NCBI GenBank assembly: GCA_951812525.1
Contig: OX638316.1
Coordinates: 2,266,630-2,330,629, forward strand
Reading direction: 5' to 3'
Length of the DNA: 64,000 nucleotides
From: an uncultured Poribacteria bacterium
Lineage (GTDB): Bacteria; Poribacteria; WGA-4E; WGA-3G
The translations under genes and the position numbers were made by a program. Below, one piece after another: positions 8,450 through 16,971 of this stretch (its first letter is position 1; each line of letters begins with the position of its first letter). The notes below the pieces were generated by a model. It was not told the DNA's origin, made no database searches, and saw only the letters and a list, made by a program, of their open reading frames with translations.

Positions 8450-9314
8450 GAAAAAAACTGAAAACCTGTTCATTTGCTTCGCCGATTTCTTTTTTTGCTT
8501 TATCGACTTCGCCCAGTTTTTGGTAAGCAAAGGCACGCCAGTAGTGAACCTGTATGAGCGCATTAGCATCGCCTTGCCATGTCTGGATTGTTTCGGTAAG
8601 AAGTGCTAAGGCGTGCGTGTAGTCAGCGGTTGCTGATACTTGTTCTTTTATATGTTCGTAAATCAGTCCGCGGCTGATATAGGCGCGAGCGAAGCGCGTC
8701 TCCAAGGTGATGGCTTGATTCAGATCTGCCAGTGCGAGTTTTAGACGGTCTTCGTTGCTTTGAATGGAAAGTTGGAGGTAAGTGTTACCGCGGGCATAGT
8801 AAGCCACTGCACTCGGCTGCCGCTTAATCACAGTGTCATAGTCGGTGAGGGCATTTTGAACATTGCCTTGTTCAAGGTAGGTGTATGCACGTTTTCGCAT
8901 AACCGGTGCGTTCCACCTTTTCTTCAGCGCGGCGGTATAGTCGGCAATAGCAGGCTGCATGTCGTCCAAGGCGCGATATGCATCGCCACGACTTGCGTAT
9001 GCGTCTGCCTGATACCGTTTGAGTTCTAAAGTTCGGGTATAATCGGCTATCGCTGCTTTGTACTTTCCTGCCCGGTAGTAAGCGAGCCCGCGCTTCACGT
9101 AAGCTTCAGCATACCGCGGTTCAAGCGCAATTGCCTGCGTAAATGCTGCTATTGCCTGTGAAATTTTCCATGTTCTGAGCAATAGGGTTCCTTGTTGAAC
9201 GTATGTCTGTGCTTGGGGATTTTCACCCTTTATTGCATCCCATGTTACAAAACGAGCAGCGAGAATAATGGTGAGAATCAACACCGGAGTCATGATATAA
9301 ATAAGTGGTCGCAT
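8427..9314 (-). CDS. Membrane-anchored TPR protein
   Basis: This 295-residue protein has an N-terminal hydrophobic anchor (residues 4-24) followed by about six tetratricopeptide repeats. Typical helices are AEAYVKRGLAYYRAGKYKAA, AYASRGDAYRALDDMQPAIA and RAYISRGLIYEHIKEQVSAT. TPR arrays bind partner proteins; nothing identifies the partner. It is the last of four tightly spaced genes that start with msrP, 30 bases after the phosphoesterase gene. Confidence 0.85.
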   Translation of the reverse strand: MRPLIYIMTPVLILTIILAARFVTWDAIKGENPQAQTYVQQGTLLLRTWKISQAIAAFTQAIALEPRYAEAYVKRGLAYYRAGKYKAAIADYTRTLELKRYQADAYASRGDAYRALDDMQPAIADYTAALKKRWNAPVMRKRAYTYLEQGNVQNALTDYDTVIKRQPSAVAYYARGNTYLQLSIQSNEDRLKLALADLNQAITLETRFARAYISRGLIYEHIKEQVSATADYTHALALLTETIQTWQGDANALIQVHYWRAFAYQKLGEVDKAKKEIGEANEQVFSFFLEKVEKM

Positions 9315-9344
9315 GACGCGCGTCTTTCCTATGGGCGTGTGCCG

Positions 9345-10343
9345 CTAATGTCTCTTTGACTTTCCGGTGTCGTCGTAAAGGTGGTGGATATTCACGCCGA
9401 GTTTCAAGGCGTGTACAGAAGGATAGGTCTCTGCCAAGTCAATTTCAATATATGCTCGAACTCCCGGTGGACCGCTATAGCCGGTCGAAAAGATGAGTTG
9501 ATTTTCGCCGAATGTCGCTATACCATCTCTCACGTTTTTTCTTGGAAAATAACCAATCGGTGTATGTCCAACAATGAGGATATTTCCGTGGATGGCTTCG
9601 AGGAATTTTTCAATGTGAGATAAAGTGTACCCACTAGTGTATGCGATCTCTGGACGATACCAGAGGAGTTCCTCTAAAGTTTTAGGATTCGGATCAACGA
9701 GGTCGGCGAGTCTCATGACAAAACGTGCCGGTCCAGCATGAACGCCAACAAAGCCTTTCTTCCCGATCACAACTGTCGGCAGATTCATAAGGAATTCGTA
9801 GTGCTGGTCGGTCATTCTTTCAATGAAGTTGAACTGTTCATAATAAGCACCGGAGGGACTCTCGTATAATAGCCGAATCAAATCAGGTCGATTTTCTGAT
9901 GTCATCCCCATTTTTTTCAGCATTGCATAAGCGTCCGCCGTAGCGAATTCGTGGTTTCCACGGACATAGATAAGTCTTTTACCCTTATCGCCGAGTTGTC
10001 TGTGAAGTTCCATAACCCGGTCGATAATGCGTATGTCCCCATAAGGTGGGTGTCTCGGTTCGCCGGGCTTGTAGTCAACTGCATCACCGAGTATCAGTCC
10101 ATAAACGTCTTCGTCCGCTTGGATCCGTTCAATGAGGTTTGTGCGTTGCAACCATTGGTTAAAATCGTCCCAGTGCGCGTGCAGGTCGGAGACCATATAG
10201 ATGGTACCGTGGTCGGGTAGGACAACGATATGCCCGTCGCGTGTCAGTTGATTCGGATATTGTGCGAGTAATTTAGGCTGTGCCATCGTTATTGAAGCAA
10301 AGCAGCTGAAGCAGAGGATAGTATAAACCAGAGAGGCGTTCAT
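9345..10343 (-). CDS. Secreted calcineurin-like metallophosphoesterase
   Basis: This 332-residue protein has a signal peptide (cleavage near TMAQ, residue 22). All the metallophosphoesterase motifs are present in order: SDLHAHWDDF, GDAVDY, RGNHEFAT, VGVHAGPA and VGHTPIG. The arrangement resembles PP2A/ApaH-like serine-threonine phosphatases and diadenosine tetraphosphatases. With the signal peptide it should act in the periplasm or outside the cell; the substrate is unknown. It starts 5 bases after the stop of the peptidase-like gene, so translation may be coupled. Confidence 0.88.
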   Translation of the reverse strand: MNASLVYTILCFSCFASITMAQPKLLAQYPNQLTRDGHIVVLPDHGTIYMVSDLHAHWDDFNQWLQRTNLIERIQADEDVYGLILGDAVDYKPGEPRHPPYGDIRIIDRVMELHRQLGDKGKRLIYVRGNHEFATADAYAMLKKMGMTSENRPDLIRLLYESPSGAYYEQFNFIERMTDQHYEFLMNLPTVVIGKKGFVGVHAGPARFVMRLADLVDPNPKTLEELLWYRPEIAYTSGYTLSHIEKFLEAIHGNILIVGHTPIGYFPRKNVRDGIATFGENQLIFSTGYSGPPGVRAYIEIDLAETYPSVHALKLGVNIHHLYDDTGKSKRH

Positions 10344-10348
10344 TATTA

Positions 10349-11353
10349 TTATGTTTTGAAGAATGCGTCCACGGTATCTTCCTGTTGTGAGAGTTTATTA
10401 AGGTGGCGCCGTCTGCGGTTCCAACAGACGAGATAACCGAGAAGGGCAAGCCCGCCGAGTCCGCCCCACATCATGTAAGAGTTAGAAAAGAGGGATGCCC
10501 ACTGGTAACGTTCTGTCAGCGATTCACGCCAACGGGTATCGTAGGTGGCGAGATCCCATCCGACTGTATTTTCAAAGGCGGCGTTAAAATTACTACCAGC
10601 GTGGAGTTTCGTAATGATGTCAAATAACGCGTCTCTACCTTTGACTTCAACCAGCCAACGAAGCGCGTCTTGGCTTTGGGCGTACGCCAGATCTGCACCT
10701 GTTTGTGAACTTGGGAAACTTCGCGTTAACTCTTGAAGCGGTAGTATAGATTTCGAGAAAATATGTTTTAGTAGTGTTCCGTGTCGGCTTGGCACCCATT
10801 CATCAGCAAAATAGATGGCAACACCCTCCACGAACCACAGTGGTATCTCTTTGACGGCTTTGCGTGTGCACTGTCCAAAGAGAACATGGGCAATCTCGTG
10901 GCGAAGGACTTGCGCTAACTGCAGTTTCGCATGGGCGATATGCATCGGGTTTTGGATAACAATCCGTCGACTCAGTGGAAACGCGCATCCGACCGCCCAA
11001 TCATGAATGGGGGCGTGAACGGAAGCCTGAAACGCTTTCTGCGTATCACAGACCCAGATGTCAATTATCCCCGCTGGAATACGGCTTGTCAACTCTGGCA
11101 TTTCGGCGTAGAAATCCTCCGCAATCTGGAGAATTGACGCTGGATCTACCGTGCCTTCTCGATAATAGACCCGAAAATGTGGGCTTTCTGATGACTCCCA
11201 GGTTGCTGATGCTGAAACTATCGGCAGTAGCAGGATGATAAAAACAATGCTTGTAGTCCATAGTAAGGAAAGCTGTTTCAAATACGACGCAACGCTGTTT
11301 AAGTCAACAGTATATGTTCTGTCCATTTGCTCTCCATCGCGCGTAAAGTTCAC
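10349..11353 (-). CDS. Peptidase-MA-like zinc metallopeptidase, membrane anchored
   Basis: This 334-residue protein has an N-terminal transmembrane or signal segment (about 35-50). A gluzincin-like active site follows: LRHEIAHVLFGQ (HExxH), and about 20 residues later PLWFVEGVAIYFADEW, supplying the third Glu ligand. The C-terminus has a transmembrane helix (YMMWGGLGGLALLGYLVCW) and a basic tail. The catalytic domain should therefore face the periplasm. The arrangement matches the peptidase MA-like family seen in many Gram-negative genomes; substrates are unknown. It lies 11 bases after msrP. Confidence 0.82.
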   Translation of the reverse strand: MNFTRDGEQMDRTYTVDLNSVASYLKQLSLLWTTSIVFIILLLPIVSASATWESSESPHFRVYYREGTVDPASILQIAEDFYAEMPELTSRIPAGIIDIWVCDTQKAFQASVHAPIHDWAVGCAFPLSRRIVIQNPMHIAHAKLQLAQVLRHEIAHVLFGQCTRKAVKEIPLWFVEGVAIYFADEWVPSRHGTLLKHIFSKSILPLQELTRSFPSSQTGADLAYAQSQDALRWLVEVKGRDALFDIITKLHAGSNFNAAFENTVGWDLATYDTRWRESLTERYQWASLFSNSYMMWGGLGGLALLGYLVCWNRRRRHLNKLSQQEDTVDAFFKT

Positions 11354-11364
11354 AACGAAGCTTG

Positions 11365-12324
11365 CTAATAGAGGTGTGCGACTGAGCTTCCGTAACCGTT
11401 GTAAATCATTGTCGGTAGCCTCTCATTGGTTCCGATCATTCTTTCACTGGCTTGTGACCAGCGCGGGTGCGGCACGTTGGGATTGACGTTCGCTTCAAAG
11501 TCATACTCCCTCGGTACAAGCGTGTTCCAAAAAGTACGTGGTTTCTGATCGGTTAACTCGATACTGACAATGGATTTAATGCTTTTGAATCCATACTTCC
11601 AGGGTATGATGAGTCGGATAGGTGCCCCGTGCTGTGGTGGTAAAATATGCCCGTAAATGCCTACAGAGAGCAGAGTCAAGTCATTCATGGCTTCAGCAAG
11701 TGTGAGTCCTTCAAAATAGGGCCACGGTAGACGGGCGTTGTTCTGCTCGGGTGCCATATCCGGGTCCAAAAATGTGAGCATACGAACGTATTTGGCATCG
11801 GCTTTAGGTTGAACTTTTTCAAGCAGTGCCTTCATTGGGAAACCGATCCATGGGACCACCATCGCCCACGCTTCGACGCAACGGAATCGATAGATTCGCT
11901 CTTCAAGGGGCATCTGTTTGATTAGGTCATCCACGTCGAACGTCATCGGCTTTTCAACGAGTCCCGATATTTCGACTTCCCACGGACGTGCTTTAAATTT
12001 TTGCACTTTTTTCCAAACATTACTCTTGGAGGTCGTAAACTCATAGTAGTTGTTGTAGGTAGCAGCAACAGTTTCGTCAGTCATCTGCCTTTTTACGGTA
12101 AAGGCGGCGTTATTTTCAGCAGCAAGTTTTTGCGCGCGGTAGGGTACTAACTGCTTTTCAACCCCTCTCTCTTGGGCACAAGCATTTGAACCTGAAAATA
12201 GTAAGGTGCCTGCACCCGCCAAGCCCAAATTTTTGATGAATTTCCGACGATTGATATAATCTGACTCAGATGTTGCCTGGTTTTCAGGGATTTCCCATTC
12301 CTTTGGAATTTTAATATACGGCAT
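11365..12324 (-). CDS. msrP: MsrP-type periplasmic methionine sulfoxide reductase, catalytic subunit
   Basis: This 319-residue molybdopterin enzyme belongs to the sulfite-oxidase fold. The twin-arginine signal is NRRKFIKNLG (Arg26/Arg27), so it is exported folded by Tat. The cofactor-ligating Cys lies in YRFRCVEAWAMVVPWIGFP (about residue 149), and HGAPIRLIIPWKYGFKSIKS is the usual C-terminal cofactor-binding segment. The enzyme repairs oxidised methionines in periplasmic proteins. Its usual haem membrane partner MsrQ is not adjacent, so electrons must come from a protein encoded elsewhere. The GAGGAG ribosome binding site is well placed. It is the first gene of the four-gene operon. Confidence 0.9.
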   Translation of the reverse strand: MPYIKIPKEWEIPENQATSESDYINRRKFIKNLGLAGAGTLLFSGSNACAQERGVEKQLVPYRAQKLAAENNAAFTVKRQMTDETVAATYNNYYEFTTSKSNVWKKVQKFKARPWEVEISGLVEKPMTFDVDDLIKQMPLEERIYRFRCVEAWAMVVPWIGFPMKALLEKVQPKADAKYVRMLTFLDPDMAPEQNNARLPWPYFEGLTLAEAMNDLTLLSVGIYGHILPPQHGAPIRLIIPWKYGFKSIKSIVSIELTDQKPRTFWNTLVPREYDFEANVNPNVPHPRWSQASERMIGTNERLPTMIYNGYGSSVAHLY

Positions 12325-12442
12325 GAGATTCTCCTCATTTATGATTTAAACTACAGCGGTTTGATTCGGCTATCTCTTTTGTTTTCTATAGAAAATAGAG
12401 CGTGGCATTTCAGAATATCACAGACTTGGGTGCTTGTGGTAT

Positions 12443-12471
12443 AGTATATCTCATTTCTATCTGCAATGCAA
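12443..12471 (-). promoter_or_regulatory. Promoter of the msrP operon
   Basis: On the minus strand TTGCAT (complement of 12466-12471) and TATACT (complement of 12443-12448) are separated by 17 bases, about 120 bases ahead of the msrP start. Confidence 0.55.
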
Positions 12472-12687
12472 CTGGAATTCTAATTTTTAGTAGGTGTTTA
12501 GCCGCCACAGTCCTACGGAATTTCCGTAATATAGTAATCGCATAAGAAAACGATGTGCGTTCTTATGGGGTTGACCAATAAATCTGCTGTAGTTAAAAAG
12601 GCAAAAAATTAACGCCTTAGGCTGTTTATAGTGAATCATAAAAATACATAGACATCCTTTCCTCATGACCGAGGACCTACGTCTACA

Positions 12688-12731
12688 CCTGTAGGAGGGG
12701 TTTCTAACCCCGACACGCTACGATGTCTAGG
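12688..12731 (+). repeat. Dispersed hairpin repeat, copy A
   Basis: The sequence CCTGTAGGAGGGGTT-TCT-AACCCC followed by CGCTACGAT...TAGG contains a perfect 6-bp stem (12697-12702 with 12706-12711). It aligns with the copy at 13412-13458, which shares CCTGTAG at the start and CGCTACGAT plus TAGG at the end. It also matches other GTAGG-hairpin copies in this window. Confidence 0.65.
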
Positions 12732-12758
12732 TAATTCTAAAATCTTCCATAGTTTTTT

Positions 12759-12788
12759 TTGCAACTTTTTTTTATTTTGGTGTATAAT
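12759..12788 (+). promoter_or_regulatory. Promoter of the metal-efflux locus
   Basis: TTGCAA (12759-12764) and a perfect TATAAT (12783-12788) are 18 bases apart, with a T-rich spacer. The start of the Cys-rich protein is about 58 bases downstream of the -10. No MerR- or CopY-type regulator gene lies nearby, and the spacer is not the 19-20 bases typical of MerR promoters. Confidence 0.55.
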
Positions 12789-12846
12789 ACCCTAAAGCGT
12801 TTATTTCGTTCCCACTTTCTGAAGAAACAGCGGAGTTTATTGAGCA

Positions 12847-13281
12847 ATGTTGCAGAAACATCGACAAGTTATCATTGTACTTCTGGGGATCTTATATGTT
12901 TATTCGGTATGTCCGTTCCTCTGTGCAACTTTAGAGCAGAAGTTCTGTCACGATGTATCTCAAGAAGTCCTGAGTGGAAATACTGAAACTCACTCAATCT
13001 GCTGCCAAAGTCCTAAAACAAGCGCGGCAGGTGAAGCCGAAACTCCATCAGAAAGTGGTAAACCTTGTTGTTCAACTGATTTAGAACTTGTTTTTCCGGA
13101 CGACAGACACAACCCCTCCGAGTTCCGTGAATTGATCGGACAGTCTCTCGTCTCAATTCTTCCTATTTCGGCAACTTCACCCGTTGCCTTCCAGGGGTCG
13201 ATCCAGACGCTCCCTGTACCTTTAACATCCACGTTTTTCCCCGATCATTCTCTATCCCGTAGAGGCCCCCCGTTTATTTAG
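12847..13281 (+). CDS. Small secreted Cys-rich protein at head of metal locus
   Basis: This 144-residue protein has an N-terminal hydrophobic segment (QVIIVLLGILYVYSVCPFLC) that looks like a signal peptide or anchor. Clustered cysteines follow (KFCHD, SICCQSP, KPCCSTD). The end SLSRRGPPFI resembles the RGPP-type tails of short proteins found near copper-resistance genes. Its position at the start of an efflux locus, and its eight Cys, suggest metal binding in the periplasm; this is inference. The ribosome binding site is weak (GGAG, about 13 bases away). No known domain is certain. Confidence 0.65.
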   Translation: MLQKHRQVIIVLLGILYVYSVCPFLCATLEQKFCHDVSQEVLSGNTETHSICCQSPKTSAAGEAETPSESGKPCCSTDLELVFPDDRHNPSEFRELIGQSLVSILPISATSPVAFQGSIQTLPVPLTSTFFPDHSLSRRGPPFI

Positions 13282-13411
13282 TGCTGAGTGAGTTTCACAC
13301 AGAAACTCTTCAAGTGCTTATCTATCCTTTTTTCCCATACTTTTATATATTGTTTTATTGTTTTCCCAAGCTTTCTATGAATGAAAGTTTACACCGGGAA
13401 CTGCTATTAAA

Positions 13412-13458
13412 CCTGTAGCACGAGGTCTTATGCCTTGCCGCGCTACGATACTCTTAGG
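13412..13458 (+). repeat. Dispersed hairpin repeat, copy B
   Basis: This copy starts CCTGTAG and ends CGCTACGAT...TTAGG like copy A at 12688, in the same orientation, but its central stem (GAGG...CCT) is degraded. The two copies flank the small Cys-rich gene, and each lies just upstream of a gene of the metal locus. Confidence 0.5.
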
Positions 13459-13477
13459 ATGGTATAAATTACAAATT

Positions 13478-14527
13478 ATGAAAACGCGTCTACTTTTATG
13501 CGCTCTATTGTTGAATTGGATTTTTATCTCTGTCGGATTTGCTCAAGAAAGTTGTCCTGCTTGAAGTAATCCTGTCTTACCGCCCAGCGGTATGATGAAT
13601 GAAGTCAGTTTGGCTTCAAAAGAGATGGAACAATTTCGAGTAAATGTCAATATGTTGATGTCACCTGATGCCCGAGGTGGACACCTTGCGTCAACAGGAC
13701 TTTCACCGACAGGAAATCTGGTAGATGTTCCTTTGCATAGGCATCGTGTGGCGTTGAGTACTTATCGGGTTGATGTTGGATTACAATATCTGCTTAACGA
13801 TCAATGGACGTTGCAGGCAAACGTTCCATACGCCGTCAAAAACCAAGAGGCAAGTATTGAATGGCTTGATCCGGTAACTTCTGAAGATGAGCATGCCATT
13901 TTGCGGAGTAGGGATATTCATCATCGAGATGAAACCTACACTGGACTTGCGGATTTAGATTTATTTTTAGGCTATAAAATTCGAGGGCTCTTTAAAACTG
14001 GTGACATATTATTTACTCGGTTAGGCACGACGATTCCGACCGGCAGAACCGAGGAAAATCCGTGGACACTTGGAGATACAGGCATTGAACATCTCCATAT
14101 CCAGTTTGGGACCGGCACCTTTAATCCTATTGCTAATCTGCGGTACAGCGTGCCTCTTTACCGGGGTGGGATTATCACTGCGTCCGCTCGTGGGATGTTT
14201 CCGCTCTATGAAAATAATAAGACTTATCGGGGTCCAGTAGAGTTAAGCTATACGGCTGGCTTTACATATCGTCTTTTCGATTGGCTTTCGTTTAATGGAA
14301 ATTACCTCGGATTTTATCAATCCGCCGCCTCTTGGGCTGGCGAACGCGATATCAATACCGGGATGCGTTACAGTATGGCAGCACTAGGTATGTCCTTGGC
14401 AACGCTGGACGGTATTATCGTGTCTGCGAACGTCATGTTTCCACTGACGCAAGAGACGCTTTATGATGAAGGCGATGCTATTGAATTTGGGAATTTGGTT
14501 TCTTTGACCACATCCTATTCATTTTAA
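13478..14527 (+). CDS. Outer-membrane beta-barrel protein with in-frame TGA (candidate selenoprotein)
   Basis: Read from ATG 13478, the first 22 residues are an excellent signal peptide (MKTRLLLCALLLNWIFISVGFA). They are followed by QESCPA, an in-frame TGA at 13562-13564 (codon 29), then SNPVLPPSGMMNEVS and about 310 more open codons in the same frame. The stop thus falls in a C-P-A-X motif where a CxxC or CxxU is expected. The downstream part is a beta-barrel resembling the Phenol_MetA_deg/transporter-like family (repeats such as TRLGTTIPTGRTEENPW, GGIITASARGMFPLYENN; final Tyr-Ser-Phe). Starting at the internal ATG 13592 would remove the signal peptide and has no ribosome binding site. Explanations are Sec insertion at UGA (a hairpin follows), readthrough, a recent nonsense mutation or a sequencing error. 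The location in a metal locus would fit a redox or metal-binding CxxU motif. Confidence 0.7.
13573..13597 (+). promoter_or_regulatory. SECIS-like hairpin after the in-frame UGA
   Basis: Starting 8 bases after the TGA is a 10-pair stem with one U-U mismatch. The inner stem TACCGC-CCA-GCGGTA is perfect (13578-13592), and outer pairs involve 13573-13576 with 13594-13597 (two of them G-U). The apical loop begins 19 bases after the TGA, inside the 16-37 base window used for bacterial SECIS elements. The usual loop G is met only if the two inner pairs open. Confidence 0.4.
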
Positions 14528-14768
14528 TTTGGCGAGGATAACAACACAATCTAAGCATTTTACGTTTTTTCGGTTTTTCGTTCTCTCACAAAGTTTACCT
14601 ACCGATATTGCGTAGTGACAAGAACCGTTGGCATGCTATGTCAACTAATAGGTGTCCTTTGCGTTATGCTGCGTGGTGTGTTGTATTTCAGGACACTGCT
14701 CTGCCTGACCAGAAGACTTCATATATAATGCCGAACAACCCGTAAGGCAAAATAAAAAGGAGAAACGG

Positions 14769-15401
14769 ATGAAAACGAAATTGGCGCGACGCGTCGTCGC
14801 ATCTTTCTTAGCGATCACGGCTGTGTTAGTGTTCTCAATCTTTGCACTTAATGCTGAGGAAACGCATAAAGAGCATAGTGCTCATCAACACGGCGAGCAC
14901 ATGACAGCCGATGACGAAAAAGTGCGTTGTGCAGTTGATGGCATGATGATGAAACCTGCAGCGATGATCAAAGTCGATCAGGATGGAAAAGCCTACTATT
15001 TCTGCAACGAGATGCAAGCAGAGATGTTCAAGAAAAATCCAGATAAGTTCCTCCAAACAATTTCAGTGGGAAATTTGACTTTTGATCTCAATATGTTAAC
15101 CACAGATGCATACAAAATGATGATGTCTCACATGGGAATGGGAGGCATGATAAAAGCGGATGAGATTAAGGGGAAAACGCACTATTTCAGTGTGTATCCC
15201 ATACAGGATCACGGAGAAATTGCGTTAGGCGATGTTAAACTTGCCCTTCAGGTTACAAATACCGAAGGGGAGACAAAGATGGCATTGCTGAAATATAGCA
15301 AGATGACTCGCACCTATGAAGGGTTCATTGCTATGCCAAAAGGTGAAGAACATGCGGTTCGCATTCGTGTGACAAGTCCTGCTGTCAAGATTTCACTTTA
15401 G
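14769..15401 (+). CDS. Secreted YHS-domain metal-binding protein
   Basis: This 210-residue protein has a signal peptide (cleavage near ALNA, residue 29), then a His-rich stretch (HKEHSAHQHGEH). A YHS/TRASH-like domain follows (CAVDGMMMKPAAMIKVD, then AYYFCNEMQAEMFKKNPDKF) with paired Cys. The second half is Met-rich (MMMSHMGMGGM) and beta-structured. His, Met and paired Cys fit periplasmic binding of Cu, Ag or a similar metal and handover to the efflux pump. The start has an AAGGAG site 7-8 bases upstream. It follows the barrel gene by 240 bases with no visible promoter consensus. Confidence 0.82.
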   Translation: MKTKLARRVVASFLAITAVLVFSIFALNAEETHKEHSAHQHGEHMTADDEKVRCAVDGMMMKPAAMIKVDQDGKAYYFCNEMQAEMFKKNPDKFLQTISVGNLTFDLNMLTTDAYKMMMSHMGMGGMIKADEIKGKTHYFSVYPIQDHGEIALGDVKLALQVTNTEGETKMALLKYSKMTRTYEGFIAMPKGEEHAVRIRVTSPAVKISL

Positions 15402-15485
15402 TCTCATCCAGTCCAGTAGGAGCAAGTTCTGAACACAATACCTCCAGTGAGAGGTAATTCCGAACGTGCCTCCTCAAATAGGGTG

Positions 15486-15589
15486 TTCAGTTCTCAGTTT
15501 GCCTGTGTATTGTAGCTGGAATTTTCCAATCGCTATTCCGCTGTCGGAATGGACAGGGAGTGGTCGCTCACAAGAAGCTGAGAACTGAA
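15486..15589 (+). repeat. Long inverted repeat in leader of first TolC-like gene
   Basis: A 15-base arm (15486-15500, TTCAGTTCTCAGTTT) is repeated inverted with one change at 15575-15589, just before the ribosome binding site of the gene at 15616. Between them lies a second perfect hairpin ATTCCG-CTGT-CGGAAT (15535-15550). Together they could fold into a large leader structure. Confidence 0.55.
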
Positions 15590-15615
15590 TTGCCTTCCGT
15601 GCCAAGGAGACAATA

Positions 15616-16971
15616 ATGCGAGGAGTTAGTTTACTCTACCAGGTAATAGGAGTTGTTATCGGGAGCATGCTAATGTTGGATGCTCTGGCGCAAACGGAAC
15701 CATACGGAATAACGCAGACAACGTCAACTGTGGAACAAACTGATGTGACAACCCGGTTCGCTGAAACGCTTGAATTGCCGAGCTTAATTGAGGTTGCTGT
15801 TGCGCGGAATCCCAAAATTACAGCCGCAATGGCACGGTGGCAGGCGACAATTGAACAGTATCCACAAGTGACGGCGTTGCCCGATCCGATGTTTATGTAC
15901 GGCTACTACATGCGAAGCGTGGAGACGCGAGTCGGTCCTCAACGCCATCGGGTGAGTTTTTCACAAACATTTCCATATCCAGGGACGCTTGATGCGGCTG
16001 GGGAAGTTGTCAAAAAGGCGATTGAGATTGAGCGTGTGAAGCATGAACAGGTGATACGAGATCTCATTGTTGAACTGAAATTGAGTTACCACGAATTGGC
16101 ATATCTCCAACGGGCAGTCGAGTTGACACAACAAAATCACGACCTGATAGCCTCTATTCTCACGATTGCCACAGCGCGCTATGCTGAAGGGAAGGCAACG
16201 CTCAATGATGTGCTGAAGGCGCAAAGCCAACTCGCACAACTGGAGTACGATCTTATCCTGCTGAAGGAATTACAACTTGTTGAACATGCTAATATCAATG
16301 GGATCCTATCTATTCCTTCAACAACTCCGCTTGGTGCAACGGTTCCTGTTGTTTACGAACCGCTTGACGTAACATTATTGGATATAGAAAAACAGGCGTT
16401 ATCAAAACGACAGGAGTTGCGAATTGCGGAACTGGCTGTCGAGAAAGCTACCGAAGGCATAGCACTTGCAGAGCTTCGCATCAAGCCGATGCTTAAACTT
16501 GATTTAATGACAATAGAGACTGGTAAATCATTGATGTTAGACGCACCAGACAGTGGTAAAAATCCGTTTACTATTGGTTTTGGTGTGACAATTCCGTGGT
16601 CCGACCTCAAGAACAGTAGCAAGGTACGCGAGGCAGAAAAAAAACGTGAAGTCGTCACAGCAAACAAGCGCGTCTTAGAGGATCAAACGAGGGTTGCCCT
16701 CCAAAAGGTTTATTTTCGTCTTGAAAACGCGCGGCGGCTTATCGAACTCTATGAAACCACGCTTATTCCACAAGCGGGGGCCGCTATTGAAGCAGCTGAG
16801 ACGTGGCATCAGGAAGGTCCGAAGAGCATTATGGGTTTTCTTGAGACGCAGAGTGTTTGGTTAAATTTTAATCTCGCTCGCTTGCGTGCGATTACTGACT
16901 ATCAACAGAACATAGCCCGATTGGAGCAGCTTGTTGGGGGAAAGATCGATGATTCACATCCTGTACAGTAA
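15616..16971 (+). CDS. TolC/CusC-type outer-membrane efflux duct 1
   Basis: This 451-residue protein has a signal peptide (cleavage near DALA, about residue 25) and two outer-membrane-efflux-protein repeats. Telling parts are LPSLIEVAVARNPKITAAMARWQA at the start of repeat 1, the SFSQTFPYPGTLDAAGEVV segment, ATARYAEGKATLNDVLKAQSQLA, and the matching helix near the C-terminus. Such trimers form the duct from the adaptor to outside the cell. It has AAGGAG just upstream of the start, and its 3' end overlaps the start of the second duct gene by 23 bases, so the two are translationally linked. Confidence 0.88.
   Translation: MRGVSLLYQVIGVVIGSMLMLDALAQTEPYGITQTTSTVEQTDVTTRFAETLELPSLIEVAVARNPKITAAMARWQATIEQYPQVTALPDPMFMYGYYMRSVETRVGPQRHRVSFSQTFPYPGTLDAAGEVVKKAIEIERVKHEQVIRDLIVELKLSYHELAYLQRAVELTQQNHDLIASILTIATARYAEGKATLNDVLKAQSQLAQLEYDLILLKELQLVEHANINGILSIPSTTPLGATVPVVYEPLDVTLLDIEKQALSKRQELRIAELAVEKATEGIALAELRIKPMLKLDLMTIETGKSLMLDAPDSGKNPFTIGFGVTIPWSDLKNSSKVREAEKKREVVTANKRVLEDQTRVALQKVYFRLENARRLIELYETTLIPQAGAAIEAAETWHQEGPKSIMGFLETQSVWLNFNLARLRAITDYQQNIARLEQLVGGKIDDSHPVQ

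Larger units (their letters stand above)
12325..12846. other. Divergent intergenic region, msrP operon / metal locus
   Basis: No gene is visible in these 520 bases. They hold the msrP promoter (minus), a dispersed hairpin repeat copy (12688-12731) and the promoter of the metal locus (plus), listed separately. The rest is AT-rich without other clear signals. Confidence 0.6.

Noticed and set aside
13562-13564. TGA reassigned genome-wide (alternative code)
   Set aside because: Other genes here end in TGA where a stop is needed, for example the antitoxin-like gene at 49555 and the OmpA gene at 63800.
13592-14527. Barrel gene starting at the internal ATG 13592
   Set aside because: This start has no ribosome binding site and drops an excellent in-frame signal peptide that the barrel needs.
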